Below are positions 46,026 to 54,551 of a stretch of DNA of 64,000 bases, in pieces. The notes under the pieces were generated by a model, which had not been told where the DNA came from, did not search any database, and was given only the letters and a program-made list of their open reading frames with translations. Made by a program: the position numbers and the translations under genes. The DNA is taken from assembly GCF_042684585.1 (NCBI RefSeq), contig NZ_JBHULS010000001.1:248001-312000 (forward strand), read 5' to 3'. Position 1 is the first letter of the stretch. Every line of letters starts with the position of its first letter. This DNA is from Algorimicrobium sediminis (GTDB lineage Bacteria; Bacteroidota; Bacteroidia; Flavobacteriales; Flavobacteriaceae).

Positions 46026-47129
46026 ATGGTAACAGACGTTATAAACTCGAATGACTTACACAAGGTAGATCCAGTTTTCGGACAAATGTCATTTGATAAT
46101 CATGAACAAGTTGTTTTTTGCAACGACAAAGATACAGGTTTAAAAGCAATTATTGGAATTCATAATACCGTTTTAGGTCCAGCTTTAGGTGGTACTAGAA
46201 TGTGGGATTACAAAAATGAATGGGAAGCTTTAAACGATGTATTAAGACTGTCTAGAGGTATGACCTATAAGTCTGCCATTACAGGCCTAAACCTAGGTGG
46301 TGGTAAAGCCGTAATTATTGGCAATGCAAAAACCCAAAAGACACCGGAATTAATGCGTAAGTTTGGCGCGTTTGTGCATAGTTTAAGTGGTAAGTATATT
46401 ACAGCTGAAGATGTTGGGATGACTACCGCCGATATGGACACTGTTCGCGAAGTTACACCATATGTTACAGGTATATCCGAATCTTTAGGAGGTGCCGGAA
46501 ATCCATCGCCTATAACCGCTTATGGCGTGTTTATGGGTATGAAAGCAGCCGCAAAATACAAGTATGGTAGCGATGTTTTAGAAGGTAAGTCGGTGTTTGT
46601 TCAAGGAATTGGAAATGTAGGTGAAGCTTTAGTGGAGCATTTAGTAGACGAAGGCGCCAACGTAACCATAACGGATATTAGCCAAGAACGTTTGGAAGCG
46701 GTTAGCGCAAAATATGGCGCTACCATATATAGTGGAAACGATATTTATGCCGAAACAATGGATATTTATGCCCCGTGTGCTTTGGGTGCAACCATAAACG
46801 ACGAAACCATTTACAAAATTAAAGCACAAATTATTGCTGGTGCAGCAAATAACCAATTGGCTTTAGAAGCAAAACACGGCCCTATTTTACAAGAGCGCGG
46901 CATTGTATACGCACCAGATTTTTTAATAAATGCGGGTGGTATTATTAATGTTTACGCCGAGTTAGAAGGCTACGACCGTAAAGAAATTATGCGTAAAACT
47001 GAAAATATTTACAATACAACCTTGGAAATATTAAATAACGCCAAAACGGACAATATAACAACAAACCAGGCCGCCATGCGTATGGCTGAAGCTAGAATAG
47101 AAGCTAGAAAAAAAGAAAATTCGAAGTAA
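46026..47129 (+). CDS. Leucine/valine/phenylalanine (Glu-type) dehydrogenase
   Basis: 367 residues. The catalytic domain shows VLGPALGGTRMWDY, the substrate-binding GMTYKSAI and NLGGGKAVIIG with the catalytic Lys, and AEDVGMTTADMDTV. The NAD-binding domain has VQGIGNVGEALVEHL and the aspartate end TITDIS. This is the pattern of branched-chain leucine dehydrogenases, which reversibly deaminate leucine to ketoisocaproate. Length agrees with the family. It has its own promoter and a perfect terminator, so it is a single-gene unit. Confidence 0.9.
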   Translation: MVTDVINSNDLHKVDPVFGQMSFDNHEQVVFCNDKDTGLKAIIGIHNTVLGPALGGTRMWDYKNEWEALNDVLRLSRGMTYKSAITGLNLGGGKAVIIGNAKTQKTPELMRKFGAFVHSLSGKYITAEDVGMTTADMDTVREVTPYVTGISESLGGAGNPSPITAYGVFMGMKAAAKYKYGSDVLEGKSVFVQGIGNVGEALVEHLVDEGANVTITDISQERLEAVSAKYGATIYSGNDIYAETMDIYAPCALGATINDETIYKIKAQIIAGAANNQLALEAKHGPILQERGIVYAPDFLINAGGIINVYAELEGYDRKEIMRKTENIYNTTLEILNNAKTDNITTNQAAMRMAEARIEARKKENSK

Positions 47130-47155
47130 TTTTTTCTAAATAATTATATTTTTTT

Positions 47156-47183
47156 GGGGCGAAAGGTTTACTTTCGCCCCTTT
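47156..47183 (+). terminator. Perfect hairpin between leucine dehydrogenase and nusB
   Basis: GGGGCGAAAG, loop GTTTA, CTTTCGCCCC, then TTT: a perfect ten-pair GC-rich stem 26 bases after the dehydrogenase stop and 22 bases before the nusB ATG. It is likely the dehydrogenase terminator. Because it lies in the nusB leader or just before it, it might also influence nusB. Confidence 0.85.
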
Positions 47184-47205
47184 AAATTAAAAGTTCTTTG
47201 TAAGT

Positions 47206-48153
47206 ATGCTAAATAGAAGACATATTCGCATAAAAGTAATGCAAACCCTTTATGCCTATACAGGAGGCGAAGGCGGTAATTTTAGTGCAGACCAAAAATT
47301 CCTTTTGGGTAGTATCGAAAATATGTATAACCTGTACCTGTTGCAACTTTCCCTGCTTATTAAGTTGCAGGAACGCGCCGAGGATTATCTGCGTAAAACA
47401 CAAAATAAACAGTTAGCTACTTCGGATGATAAAAATCCCAATAAAAAATTTAGCAATAATCAAGTACTTTTAGCCTTAAAACGAAACATTAAATTAAATG
47501 ATGCTTTTGAAGATTATAAGGTTAAAAACTGGGAGCTAGATGGCGAATATGTAGATGTAATTTTTAAAGCTACATTGGCTTCTAAACTCTATCAGGACTA
47601 CATGCAAACCAGAACCTCAACATTTGCCGAAGACAAAGCGTTTATTGTTACCTTGTTTAAAGAAGTAATAGCGCCAAACGACAAGTTATACGACTATTTA
47701 GAAGACCAAAGTTTAACTTGGACAGACGATTTGCCTGTGGTTAATACCGCCATACTAAAACGTTTGCGAAAGGTAAAAGCGGAAGCCCCAGATACATTTT
47801 TTCTACCAGAATTATTTAAAGATGAAGATGACAGAGACTATGCTACCGCACTCTTAAAAAAAACTATTTTAAAGCAAACAGAGCTAAATGCTATTATTGC
47901 ATCCAAAACAAAAAATTGGGATACCGATCGTATTGCAAGTATCGACACCGTTTTACTACAAATGGCTATTTGCGAGCTTCTGTATTTTCCATCCATACCG
48001 GTAAAAGTTACTATTAACGAATATCTAGAAATAGCCAAAGCGTATTCCACACCAAAAAGTAGTGTGTTCATTAACGGTATTTTAGATAAATTAGTGAAGG
48101 AATATCAGGCCTCTAATAGTTTAAATAAAGTAGGGAGGGGCTTGATGCAATAA
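47206..48153 (+). CDS. nusB: Transcription antitermination factor NusB, long Bacteroidota form
   Basis: 315 residues, more than twice the length of E. coli NusB (139). It starts RRHIRIKVMQTLYAY, the conserved entry, but the canonical C-terminal block WDTDRIASIDTVLLQMAICELLYFPSIP with KVTINEYLEIAKAYSTPKSSVFINGILDK only appears after residue 240. About 130 residues of helical, charged insertion lie between them, a pattern usual in Bacteroidota. NusB works with S10 (NusE) at boxA sites in rRNA transcription. The next gene is 46 bases downstream. Confidence 0.92.
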   Translation: MLNRRHIRIKVMQTLYAYTGGEGGNFSADQKFLLGSIENMYNLYLLQLSLLIKLQERAEDYLRKTQNKQLATSDDKNPNKKFSNNQVLLALKRNIKLNDAFEDYKVKNWELDGEYVDVIFKATLASKLYQDYMQTRTSTFAEDKAFIVTLFKEVIAPNDKLYDYLEDQSLTWTDDLPVVNTAILKRLRKVKAEAPDTFFLPELFKDEDDRDYATALLKKTILKQTELNAIIASKTKNWDTDRIASIDTVLLQMAICELLYFPSIPVKVTINEYLEIAKAYSTPKSSVFINGILDKLVKEYQASNSLNKVGRGLMQ

Positions 48154-48199
48154 GAAATATTCCTTACATTTACTGCCCGAACAAAAAATAATTATTATT

Positions 48200-48775
48200 A
48201 TGAAAAAAGTACTTTTAGGATTAAGCGCGTTTTGCCTTATTGCCTTTACTTCTTGTAAAGAAGACGCAACAAAAAAAATTGAGGAAAGTAATGTAGCAGA
48301 AGCAGCTAGCAGAGATGCACAAGCAGCTAACTTTCCTGTGTTAACTTTCGATAAAACAGAACACGATTTTGGTGAAATTGAAGCAAAATCCAAAGTTCAA
48401 ACGGTATTTAAATACGAAAATACAGGTTCAGCACCTTTAGTAATTACCGATATAAAAAGTACCTGTGGCTGTACAGTTCCAAGCGATTGGAGTAGAGAGC
48501 CATTGGCACCAGGCGAAACAGGACAGTTTACTGTAATTTTTGATGGTACCGGTGCAAATAAAGTAACAAAAACAGTTACCGTTACTGCAAATACCGAAAA
48601 AGGAAGAGAAACCGTGAAGGTATCTGCTTTTGTAAAGCCAGATCCTAATGCTCCAGCAAGAGCTTCAGCATCAGCTGTATCTGGTCAAGCTGCTATGCCA
48701 GCAGGCGCTATTCAAAATGCCGCTCCAAGAAAATACAGCACACAACCCGGTCATGAAGGCCACAACCACGATTAA
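48200..48775 (+). CDS. DUF1573 lipoprotein
   Basis: 191 residues. The lipobox LIAFTSC places the lipidated Cys near residue 19. DUF1573 follows: FDKTEHDFGEI, FKYENTGSAPLVI, STCGCTVPSDW, an Ig-like fold with a Cys-Gly-Cys. The C-terminal tail is rich in Ala and Pro and ends with several His residues (HEGHNHD). The role is unknown. The nusB-DUF1573-yajC order is one I recall as common in flavobacteria. Nine bases separate it from yajC. Confidence 0.85.
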   Translation: MKKVLLGLSAFCLIAFTSCKEDATKKIEESNVAEAASRDAQAANFPVLTFDKTEHDFGEIEAKSKVQTVFKYENTGSAPLVITDIKSTCGCTVPSDWSREPLAPGETGQFTVIFDGTGANKVTKTVTVTANTEKGRETVKVSAFVKPDPNAPARASASAVSGQAAMPAGAIQNAAPRKYSTQPGHEGHNHD

Positions 48776-48784
48776 TTTAATTAG

Positions 48785-49075
48785 ATGGGAGAAAGCTTAA
48801 GCACATTTTTGCCGTTTATCTTAATGTTTGTAGTCGTGTATTTTTTCATGATTGCACCACAGATGAAACGCGCAAAAGCAGAAAAAAAGTTTGCTGCAGA
48901 ATTAAAGCGTGGCGACCGTATTATTACTAAAAGTGGTATGCACGGTAAAATAGTAGAGCTTAACGACAAAGACTCTAGCTGCGTAATTGAAACCCTTGCA
49001 GGCAAACTAAAATTCGATCGCTCTGCCATTTCTATGGAAATGAGCAAAAAACTAAACGACTCGAATAGCAAATAG
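48785..49075 (+). CDS. yajC: Preprotein translocase subunit YajC
   Basis: 96 residues. One membrane segment (LPFILMFVVVYFFMI) is followed by APQMKRAKAEKKFAAELKRGDRI and the ITKSGMHGKIVEL beta domain, the YajC signature. It is an accessory subunit of the Sec translocon (with SecDF). It is the last gene of the nusB unit and is followed by a perfect terminator. Confidence 0.93.
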   Translation: MGESLSTFLPFILMFVVVYFFMIAPQMKRAKAEKKFAAELKRGDRIITKSGMHGKIVELNDKDSSCVIETLAGKLKFDRSAISMEMSKKLNDSNSK

Positions 49076-49090
49076 AAATTTATAATCATT

Positions 49091-49130
49091 AAAAAAGCCA
49101 CTCAAATATGTATTTGAGTGGCTTTTTTTT
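49091..49130. terminator. Bidirectional intrinsic terminator
   Basis: AGCCACTCAAATA / TATTTGAGTGGCT with A-rich and T-rich flanks: a 13-pair perfect stem with flanking A-T pairs, between the convergent yajC (+) and pepT (-) genes. Confidence 0.92.
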
Positions 49131-49166
49131 TTCGGTTTAGGTGGCAGTTTTATTACCTGCCTTTGC

Positions 49167-50414
49167 TTAATTGTTTTTGTACTTGCTAGCAGTTAGCTCG
49201 GCAATTTTGCAAATAACTTCTGTGGCTTTAATAATGCTTTCTACAGGAACATACTCGTAACGTCCGTGAAAATTATGCCCACCTGCAAAAATATTAGGGC
49301 AAGGAAGTCCCATATAGCTCAACTGCGATCCGTCTGTGCCACCACGTATAGGTTTTATGAGGGGCTTAATGCCTAAATCTAACATAGCTTCCTCGGCTAT
49401 ATCTACAATGTGCATTACAGGTTCTACTTTTTCTTTCATATTGAAGTACTGATCCTGGATAGTAATAGACACTACTGTATCGCCATACTGCGCGTTTAAG
49501 TCGTTTGCCAATTTTTGCATAACTTCTTTACGAGCCTCAAAATGTTGTTTATCGTGGTCCCTAATAATATATTCCAAGGTGGTTTTATCTACTTCACCAT
49601 TCATGCTGTGTAAATGGAAAAAACCTTCGTAACCTTCCGTATGCTCTGGTGTTTCAAGTCGGGGTAGAGAATTAATGTATTCTGTTGCAATATACATGGA
49701 GTTTACCATTTTACCTTTAGCATATCCCGGATGTACAATGGTGCCTTGTATGGTTACAACCGCTCCAGCAGCATTAAAATTTTCGTATTCCAATTCGCCT
49801 ACTTGGCTACCATCCATAGTATAGGCCCATTCGGCGCCAAATTTTTCAACATCAAATTTATGTGCGCCTCTTCCAATTTCTTCGTCAGGAGTAAAGCCCA
49901 CACGAATCTCGCCATGTTTTATTTCTGGATGTTTTATTAGGTATTCCATTGCCGAAACAATTTCTGTAATACCTGCTTTATCATCCGCGCCTAAAAGTGT
50001 GGTACCATCTGTGGTAATTAGCGTCTGACCTTTGTAAAGTAGTAAGTCTTCAAAATAATCCGGCGATAATACAATACCAGCTTCTTTATTTAAAACAATA
50101 TCTTTTCCATCGTAATTTTCATGAATTTGCGGCTTCACGTTGGCACCAGTAAAATCAGGCGAGGTGTCAAAGTGCGATATAAAACCAATTGTAGGCACTT
50201 CATGATCCACATTACTAGGCAGCGTTGCCATAATATAGGCGTGCTCATCTATAGTAACATGTTGCATGCCAATAGCTTTAAGCTCTTCAACCAAGGCATT
50301 TGCTAAATCCCATTGTTTGGCTGTGCTAGGTGTGGTATGCGAGCTGGCATCAGATTCGGTATCTACGGTTACATAACTTACAAATCGTTTTATAATATGT
50401 TCTTTTGAAATCAT
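49167..50414 (-). CDS. pepT: Peptidase T (tripeptide aminopeptidase)
   Basis: 415 residues. M20 zinc-peptidase motifs: GFISHFDTSPD (first His-x-Asp ligand), LLGADDKAGITE (bridging Asp and Asp), FTPDEEIGRGAHKFD (catalytic Glu-Glu) and GGTDGSQLSYMGLPCPNIFAGGHNFHG (final ligands). Length and motif spacing match PepT. It removes N-terminal residues from tripeptides in the cytoplasm. It is divergent from pyrD, with 115 bases between them. Confidence 0.95.
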   Translation of the reverse strand: MISKEHIIKRFVSYVTVDTESDASSHTTPSTAKQWDLANALVEELKAIGMQHVTIDEHAYIMATLPSNVDHEVPTIGFISHFDTSPDFTGANVKPQIHENYDGKDIVLNKEAGIVLSPDYFEDLLLYKGQTLITTDGTTLLGADDKAGITEIVSAMEYLIKHPEIKHGEIRVGFTPDEEIGRGAHKFDVEKFGAEWAYTMDGSQVGELEYENFNAAGAVVTIQGTIVHPGYAKGKMVNSMYIATEYINSLPRLETPEHTEGYEGFFHLHSMNGEVDKTTLEYIIRDHDKQHFEARKEVMQKLANDLNAQYGDTVVSITIQDQYFNMKEKVEPVMHIVDIAEEAMLDLGIKPLIKPIRGGTDGSQLSYMGLPCPNIFAGGHNFHGRYEYVPVESIIKATEVICKIAELTASKYKNN

Positions 50415-50448
50415 TTTTATAATAGTATCAGGTTAATATTATTAAAGG

Positions 50449-50456
50449 CAAATTTA
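50449..50456 (-). promoter_or_regulatory. -7 box upstream of pepT
   Basis: On the minus strand TAAATTTG matches TAnnTTTG, 34 bases upstream of the pepT start. A clear -33 element was not found. Confidence 0.35.
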
Positions 50457-50483
50457 CGATTAATGATATTTATAGCATTTGAA

Positions 50484-50514
50484 TTGCGCATTTTTTTATT
50501 TAGAATTACTTTTG
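50484..50514 (+). promoter_or_regulatory. Promoter upstream of pyrD
   Basis: TTG (50484-50486), 20-base spacer, TACTTTTG (50507-50514), then the pyrD ATG 15 bases later. This is the same spacing as the promoters at 45942 and 53171. Confidence 0.5.
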
Positions 50515-50529
50515 TGCAAATAATTACTC

Positions 50530-51561
50530 ATGTACAAGCTTTTTTTAAGACCAATATTTTTTCTTTTCGATCCTGAAAAGGTCCATTATGCCACTTTCTC
50601 ATTAATAAAAATAGCTTCTAAAATACCTGGTATGGCAGCTATTTTTAGAAGCCTGTATGTTGTAAATAATCCAAAATTAGAGCGAAAACTTTTTGGATTA
50701 ACCTTTAGGAATCCCGTGGGTTTAGCGGCTGGTTTCGATAAAAATGCTGTATTGTTTAATGAGTTGGCAAATTTTGGTTTTGGTTTTATTGAAATTGGCA
50801 CCGTAACACCCAAAGGGCAAGCAGGGAATCCTAAAAAACGCCTGTTCCGATTGCAGGCAGACGAAGGCATTATTAACCGCATGGGTTTTAACAATGCTGG
50901 TTTAGAGGCAGCCATTACCCAATTGAAAACCAATAAAGGTCGCGTAATTATTGGTGGAAATATTGGTAAAAATACACAAACAAAACCAGCCGATTACACC
51001 GCAGATTATTTAACCTGTTTTAATGCACTACACCCATACGTAGATTATTTTGTGTTAAATGTAAGCTGCCCAAATGTAGGCAGTCATGCCAAGCTTAACG
51101 ACAAAGATTATCTAGTTGAACTCATTCAGGCTGTGCAAAAAGCAAATAATAGCTATAAAAAGCAACGGCCTATATTGCTAAAAATAGCACCCGATTTAAA
51201 TACGCAGCAGTTGGATGAAATTATTGAACTCATTATTGAAACCAAACTAGATGGCGTTATAGCAAGTAATACCTCTGTAGATCGAAGTGGCTTGAAAACA
51301 GCCCCCGAGCGCCTTGCTGAAATTGGCAATGGCGGATTAAGTGGACAACCAATTAAAGACAAATCGACAGCGGTCATAAAATATTTGGCACAACATAGCC
51401 AGAAAGCCTTTCCTATAATAGGCGTAGGCGGTATTCACTCGGCTGCCGATGCCCTAGAAAAAATAGAGGCGGGAGCCGATTTAGTTCAAGTGTACACCGG
51501 TTTTGTTTACGAAGGTCCAAAATTGGTTAAAAACATTAATAACGCGCTGTTAAAGCGTTAG
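50530..51561 (+). CDS. pyrD: Dihydroorotate dehydrogenase, quinone-dependent (class 2)
   Basis: 343 residues. The N-terminal amphipathic helix region (KLFLRPIFFLFDPEKVHYAT) is the membrane and quinone-binding part of class 2 enzymes. LFGLTFRNPVGLAAGFDKN, FVLNVSCPNVGSH, IASNTSVDRS and GVGGIHSAADALEKIEAGAD bind FMN and substrate. It oxidises dihydroorotate to orotate in pyrimidine synthesis and passes electrons to quinone. A LysE-type gene starts 4 bases after it. Confidence 0.95.
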   Translation: MYKLFLRPIFFLFDPEKVHYATFSLIKIASKIPGMAAIFRSLYVVNNPKLERKLFGLTFRNPVGLAAGFDKNAVLFNELANFGFGFIEIGTVTPKGQAGNPKKRLFRLQADEGIINRMGFNNAGLEAAITQLKTNKGRVIIGGNIGKNTQTKPADYTADYLTCFNALHPYVDYFVLNVSCPNVGSHAKLNDKDYLVELIQAVQKANNSYKKQRPILLKIAPDLNTQQLDEIIELIIETKLDGVIASNTSVDRSGLKTAPERLAEIGNGGLSGQPIKDKSTAVIKYLAQHSQKAFPIIGVGGIHSAADALEKIEAGADLVQVYTGFVYEGPKLVKNINNALLKR

Positions 51562-51565
51562 TTTT

Positions 51566-52183
51566 TTGGAATTCGATATCCTCATATCCTTTATATTGGC
51601 AACAGCGGCTTTAGCTATATCGCCAGGTCCAGATAATATATATGTGTTGATGCAAAGCGTTACACACGGTAAAAAATACGGATTAGCAACTGTTTTTGGT
51701 TTAATTTCGGGGTGTATTATTCATACTTCTTTATTGGCTTTCGGAGTTTCGGCAGTGATAAAAAATAGCGAGACTTTATATTTTATAATCAAACTGTTTG
51801 GTGCGGGATACTTGTTGTTTTTAGCTTATCAGGTTTTTAAAAGTTCAGGTAGTTTAACGGTTACGGGAACAGCAGTTCCTAAAAAATCGGTAGCACAGTT
51901 GTTTAAGCAAGGCTTTATTATGAATGTATTAAACCCCAAAGTCAGCATGTTTTTTTTGGCTTTTTTTCCTGGCTTTTTGTTTAGCAATACGCTTAATAAC
52001 GTATGGCAGTTTTATGTGTTAGGTTTTATATTCATGGCGGTTTCGTTAGTCATTTTTTCGGCAATTGCCATATTAGCGGGTTTCATTTCAAATTATCTAA
52101 CTACAAATAATAAAATAGGATGGTATTTAAAGTGGCTTCAAATATTTGTGTTTATTGGAATTGCCATTATTATAATGCTTTAG
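51566..52183 (+). CDS. LysE/RhtB-family amino acid exporter
   Basis: 205 residues, TTG start. Six hydrophobic segments are preceded by the family motif AISPGPDNIYVLMQSVTHGKKYGL. GFIMNVLNPKVSMFFLAFFPGFL is the second conserved segment. Exports amino acids or related compounds across the inner membrane; the substrate cannot be predicted. It is 4 bases downstream of pyrD, so likely co-transcribed. Confidence 0.88.
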   Translation: MEFDILISFILATAALAISPGPDNIYVLMQSVTHGKKYGLATVFGLISGCIIHTSLLAFGVSAVIKNSETLYFIIKLFGAGYLLFLAYQVFKSSGSLTVTGTAVPKKSVAQLFKQGFIMNVLNPKVSMFFLAFFPGFLFSNTLNNVWQFYVLGFIFMAVSLVIFSAIAILAGFISNYLTTNNKIGWYLKWLQIFVFIGIAIIIML

Positions 52184-52199
52184 TTTAGGAAAAAGGTTT

Positions 52200-52227
52200 T
52201 TGTAAATATATTAGTTTAGTATCTTTG
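52200..52227 (+). promoter_or_regulatory. Promoter overlapping the start region of the HMG-CoA lyase gene
   Basis: TTG (52200-52202), 17-base spacer, TATCTTTG (52220-52227). The chosen ATG begins at 52234, only 6 bases after the -7 box, so transcripts would have almost no leader. Confidence 0.45.
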
Positions 52228-52233
52228 GATGCC

Positions 52234-53097
52234 ATGAACACACCAGTAAAAATAATAGAATGCCCGCGAGATGCTATGCAAGGTATTAAGGCATTTATTC
52301 CTACCAAGCAAAAGGTACAGTACATTCAATCGCTTTTACGCGTAGGATTTGATACCATTGATTTTGGTAGCTTTGTATCGCCAAAAGCAATTCCGCAAAT
52401 GGTAGATACGGCCGAAGTTTTAGCCCAGTTGGACTTAAGTAAAACCACAAGCAAATTGCTAGCCATTATAGCCAATACACGTGGGGCAGAAGCAGCAGCT
52501 AAACATCCTGAAATAGCTTACTTGGGCTATCCGTTTTCTATTTCCGAAAATTTTCAAATGCGGAATACGCATAAAACCATTGCGCAATCGGTAATTACCT
52601 TACAAGAAATTTTAGAAATTGCCAACAAGGCTAATAAAGAGGTTGTTGTGTATATATCTATGGGATTTGGTAACCCTTATGGCGATCCGTGGAATGTGGA
52701 TATTGTGGGCCATTGGACCGAAACCTTAAGTAATATGGGGGTTAAAATTTTATCCTTAAGCGATACCGTGGGAACTTCTAATCCAGAGAACATTAACTAT
52801 TTATTTAGTAATCTGATACCAAAATATCCGCAAATTGAATTTGGTGCGCATTTGCATACCACACCAACAACCTGGTTTGAAAAAGTAGATGCCGCATACA
52901 AAGCCGGTTGTTTGCGTTTTGATGGCGCTATACAAGGGTTTGGTGGCTGTCCTATGGCAAAAGATGAATTAACTGGAAACATGCCTACCGAAAAACTACT
53001 GTCATATTTTACAACTCAAAAACTATCAGGTTTAAACGCTTTAAGTTTTGAGAGTGCCTATAATGAAGCAACCAAAATTTTTAGTATTTATCATTAA
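52234..53097 (+). CDS. Hydroxymethylglutaryl-CoA lyase homologue
   Basis: 287 residues from ATG 52234 (MNTPVKIIECPRDAMQG); a TTG nine bases upstream overlaps the -7 box and is rejected. HMGL-like TIM-barrel motifs: ECPRDAMQGIKAFIPTKQKV with the catalytic Arg, FGSFVSPKAIPQMVDT, LSDTVGTSNPENI, FGAHLHTTP and GFGGCPMAKDELTGNMPTE with the active-site Cys. It splits HMG-CoA into acetyl-CoA and acetoacetate in leucine breakdown. The PRDAMQ form differs from the classical PRDGLQ but is usual in Bacteroidota as I recall. Confidence 0.85.
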   Translation: MNTPVKIIECPRDAMQGIKAFIPTKQKVQYIQSLLRVGFDTIDFGSFVSPKAIPQMVDTAEVLAQLDLSKTTSKLLAIIANTRGAEAAAKHPEIAYLGYPFSISENFQMRNTHKTIAQSVITLQEILEIANKANKEVVVYISMGFGNPYGDPWNVDIVGHWTETLSNMGVKILSLSDTVGTSNPENINYLFSNLIPKYPQIEFGAHLHTTPTTWFEKVDAAYKAGCLRFDGAIQGFGGCPMAKDELTGNMPTEKLLSYFTTQKLSGLNALSFESAYNEATKIFSIYH

Positions 53098-53170
53098 AAT
53101 GTCTACAAAACTGTTTTTCAACGAGTTAATTGTAAACGTTAATTTTTATTTAAATTTAATCTAAATAATC

Positions 53171-53201
53171 TTGTCAGAGTCACTTTCAGTATTTATTTTT
53201 G
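53171..53201 (+). promoter_or_regulatory. Promoter of the DUF4856-imelysin unit
   Basis: TTG (53171-53173), 20-base spacer, TATTTTTG (53194-53201), 41 bases before the DUF4856 ATG. This is a good fit to the Bacteroidota pattern. Confidence 0.55.
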
Positions 53202-53242
53202 CACAAGAATTAAAACATTATTTATAATAAGTCTAAATAAAA

Positions 53243-54451
53243 ATGAAAAAACTTTTTATGGCTGCAGGCCTTACTGCAATGATTCTTACCTCTTGTTCTA
53301 GCGACGACGATAACAACACGCCTGTTGTGGATAATGGTGTTGTAGCACCTGTTACTTACACCTTTGAAAGAAATGGAGCTTCTACGGTTAGTTTTAGCGG
53401 ACAAACAACACGAATTTTAATGGCTAACGAATTGGCTTCAGCCTTAAAGGATAATGCCAAAACAGAAGCCGAATTAGACGCTATGTTTGCCCATGTTGAG
53501 GGTGAAGCAGATTTTTCGGATCCTGATTTAAATGCCTCCAACAAAAATATTAGAAGCAAAGTAGCTGCTTCAACAGATTTCTTTTCGGCTAACGTAACAG
53601 TAGCTAACGCCATAAAAACAGATTTCGATACCTGGATTGCCAACCAAGTGAGCGAGGTGTATCCTAACTGGAATCAGCCTGCCACAGCTGGTGTGCCTGG
53701 AAGTATTCAGGAATTAAACAATAGCTCGGTGCGTTATGTAGATGCCAAAGGTTTGGAATTAAACCAAGCGGTTGCTAAAGGATTAATAGGTGGTTTAATG
53801 GCCGATCAAATTTTAAATAATTATTTAAGTACAAGTGTGCTTGATGCTGGATCCAATACTGCTAACAACACTAATAAAGTGCTGGAAGAAGGAAAAACGT
53901 ATACTACCATGGAGCACAAATGGGATGAAGCATATGGCTATTTATACGGCGCAGAGGACAATCCTAGTGTACCAGTTTTAGGTGCCGATGGCTTCTTAAA
54001 TAAATATTTAAGTCGCGTAGATAATGATAGCGATTTTGCTGGTATTGCAGATGATATTTACAAGGCGTTTAAACTTGGTCGTGCGGCCATTGTAGCCAAT
54101 AACTACGATGTACGTGACCAACAAGCTCAAATAATAAGAGAAAAGGTGTCTAAAGTCATTGCCATTCGCGGTGTATACTACTTACAAGCTGGTAAAGATA
54201 AAATTGCTGCTGGCGATATGGGATCTGCATTTCACCAACTTTCTGAAGGGTTTGGATTTATTTACAGCCTACAATTTACTAGAAAGCCTAATACCAATGA
54301 ACCATACTTTACACACGAAGAAGTAATGGGGTATATAAATGAATTACTAGCTGGTAACGGCTTCTGGGATGTAACTGCCGAAACATTAGATATGATTTCC
54401 GATGAAATAGCAGCACGTTTTAACTTTTCTGTAGCAAACGCCGCAAGTTAA
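53243..54451 (+). CDS. DUF4856 lipoprotein
   Basis: 402 residues. The lipobox MILTSCSSDDD (Cys near residue 18) is followed by an acidic tether, an outer-membrane retention signal in Bacteroidota. The domain starts near YTFERNGASTVSFSGQTTRI and contains MEHKWDEAYGYLYGAEDNPS and FHQLSEGFGFIYSL. This matches DUF4856, which is helical and seems related in layout to imelysins. It is the first gene of a four-gene unit with imelysin, HTTM and TonB-receptor genes, suggesting iron or other metal handling at the cell surface. No enzymatic motif is visible. Confidence 0.82.
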   Translation: MKKLFMAAGLTAMILTSCSSDDDNNTPVVDNGVVAPVTYTFERNGASTVSFSGQTTRILMANELASALKDNAKTEAELDAMFAHVEGEADFSDPDLNASNKNIRSKVAASTDFFSANVTVANAIKTDFDTWIANQVSEVYPNWNQPATAGVPGSIQELNNSSVRYVDAKGLELNQAVAKGLIGGLMADQILNNYLSTSVLDAGSNTANNTNKVLEEGKTYTTMEHKWDEAYGYLYGAEDNPSVPVLGADGFLNKYLSRVDNDSDFAGIADDIYKAFKLGRAAIVANNYDVRDQQAQIIREKVSKVIAIRGVYYLQAGKDKIAAGDMGSAFHQLSEGFGFIYSLQFTRKPNTNEPYFTHEEVMGYINELLAGNGFWDVTAETLDMISDEIAARFNFSVANAAS

Positions 54452-54483
54452 CAATGAATTTAATAACGAGTTAGTCCATATTT

Positions 54484-54525
54484 GCATACAAACAGGCGCC
54501 TTACTAAAGGGGTCTGTTTGTGTGC
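54484..54525 (+). other. Strong RNA hairpin between the DUF4856 and imelysin genes
   Basis: Twelve-pair stem GCATACAAACAG / CTGTTTGTGTGC (one T-G pair) with a second inner stem CCTT / AAGG and an ACTA loop. There is no T-tract, so it is not a terminator. It ends 26 bases before the imelysin ATG and could set mRNA stability or differential expression. Confidence 0.7.
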
Positions 54526-54551
54526 GTATATAGTAGTAAAAAAATAGAATC

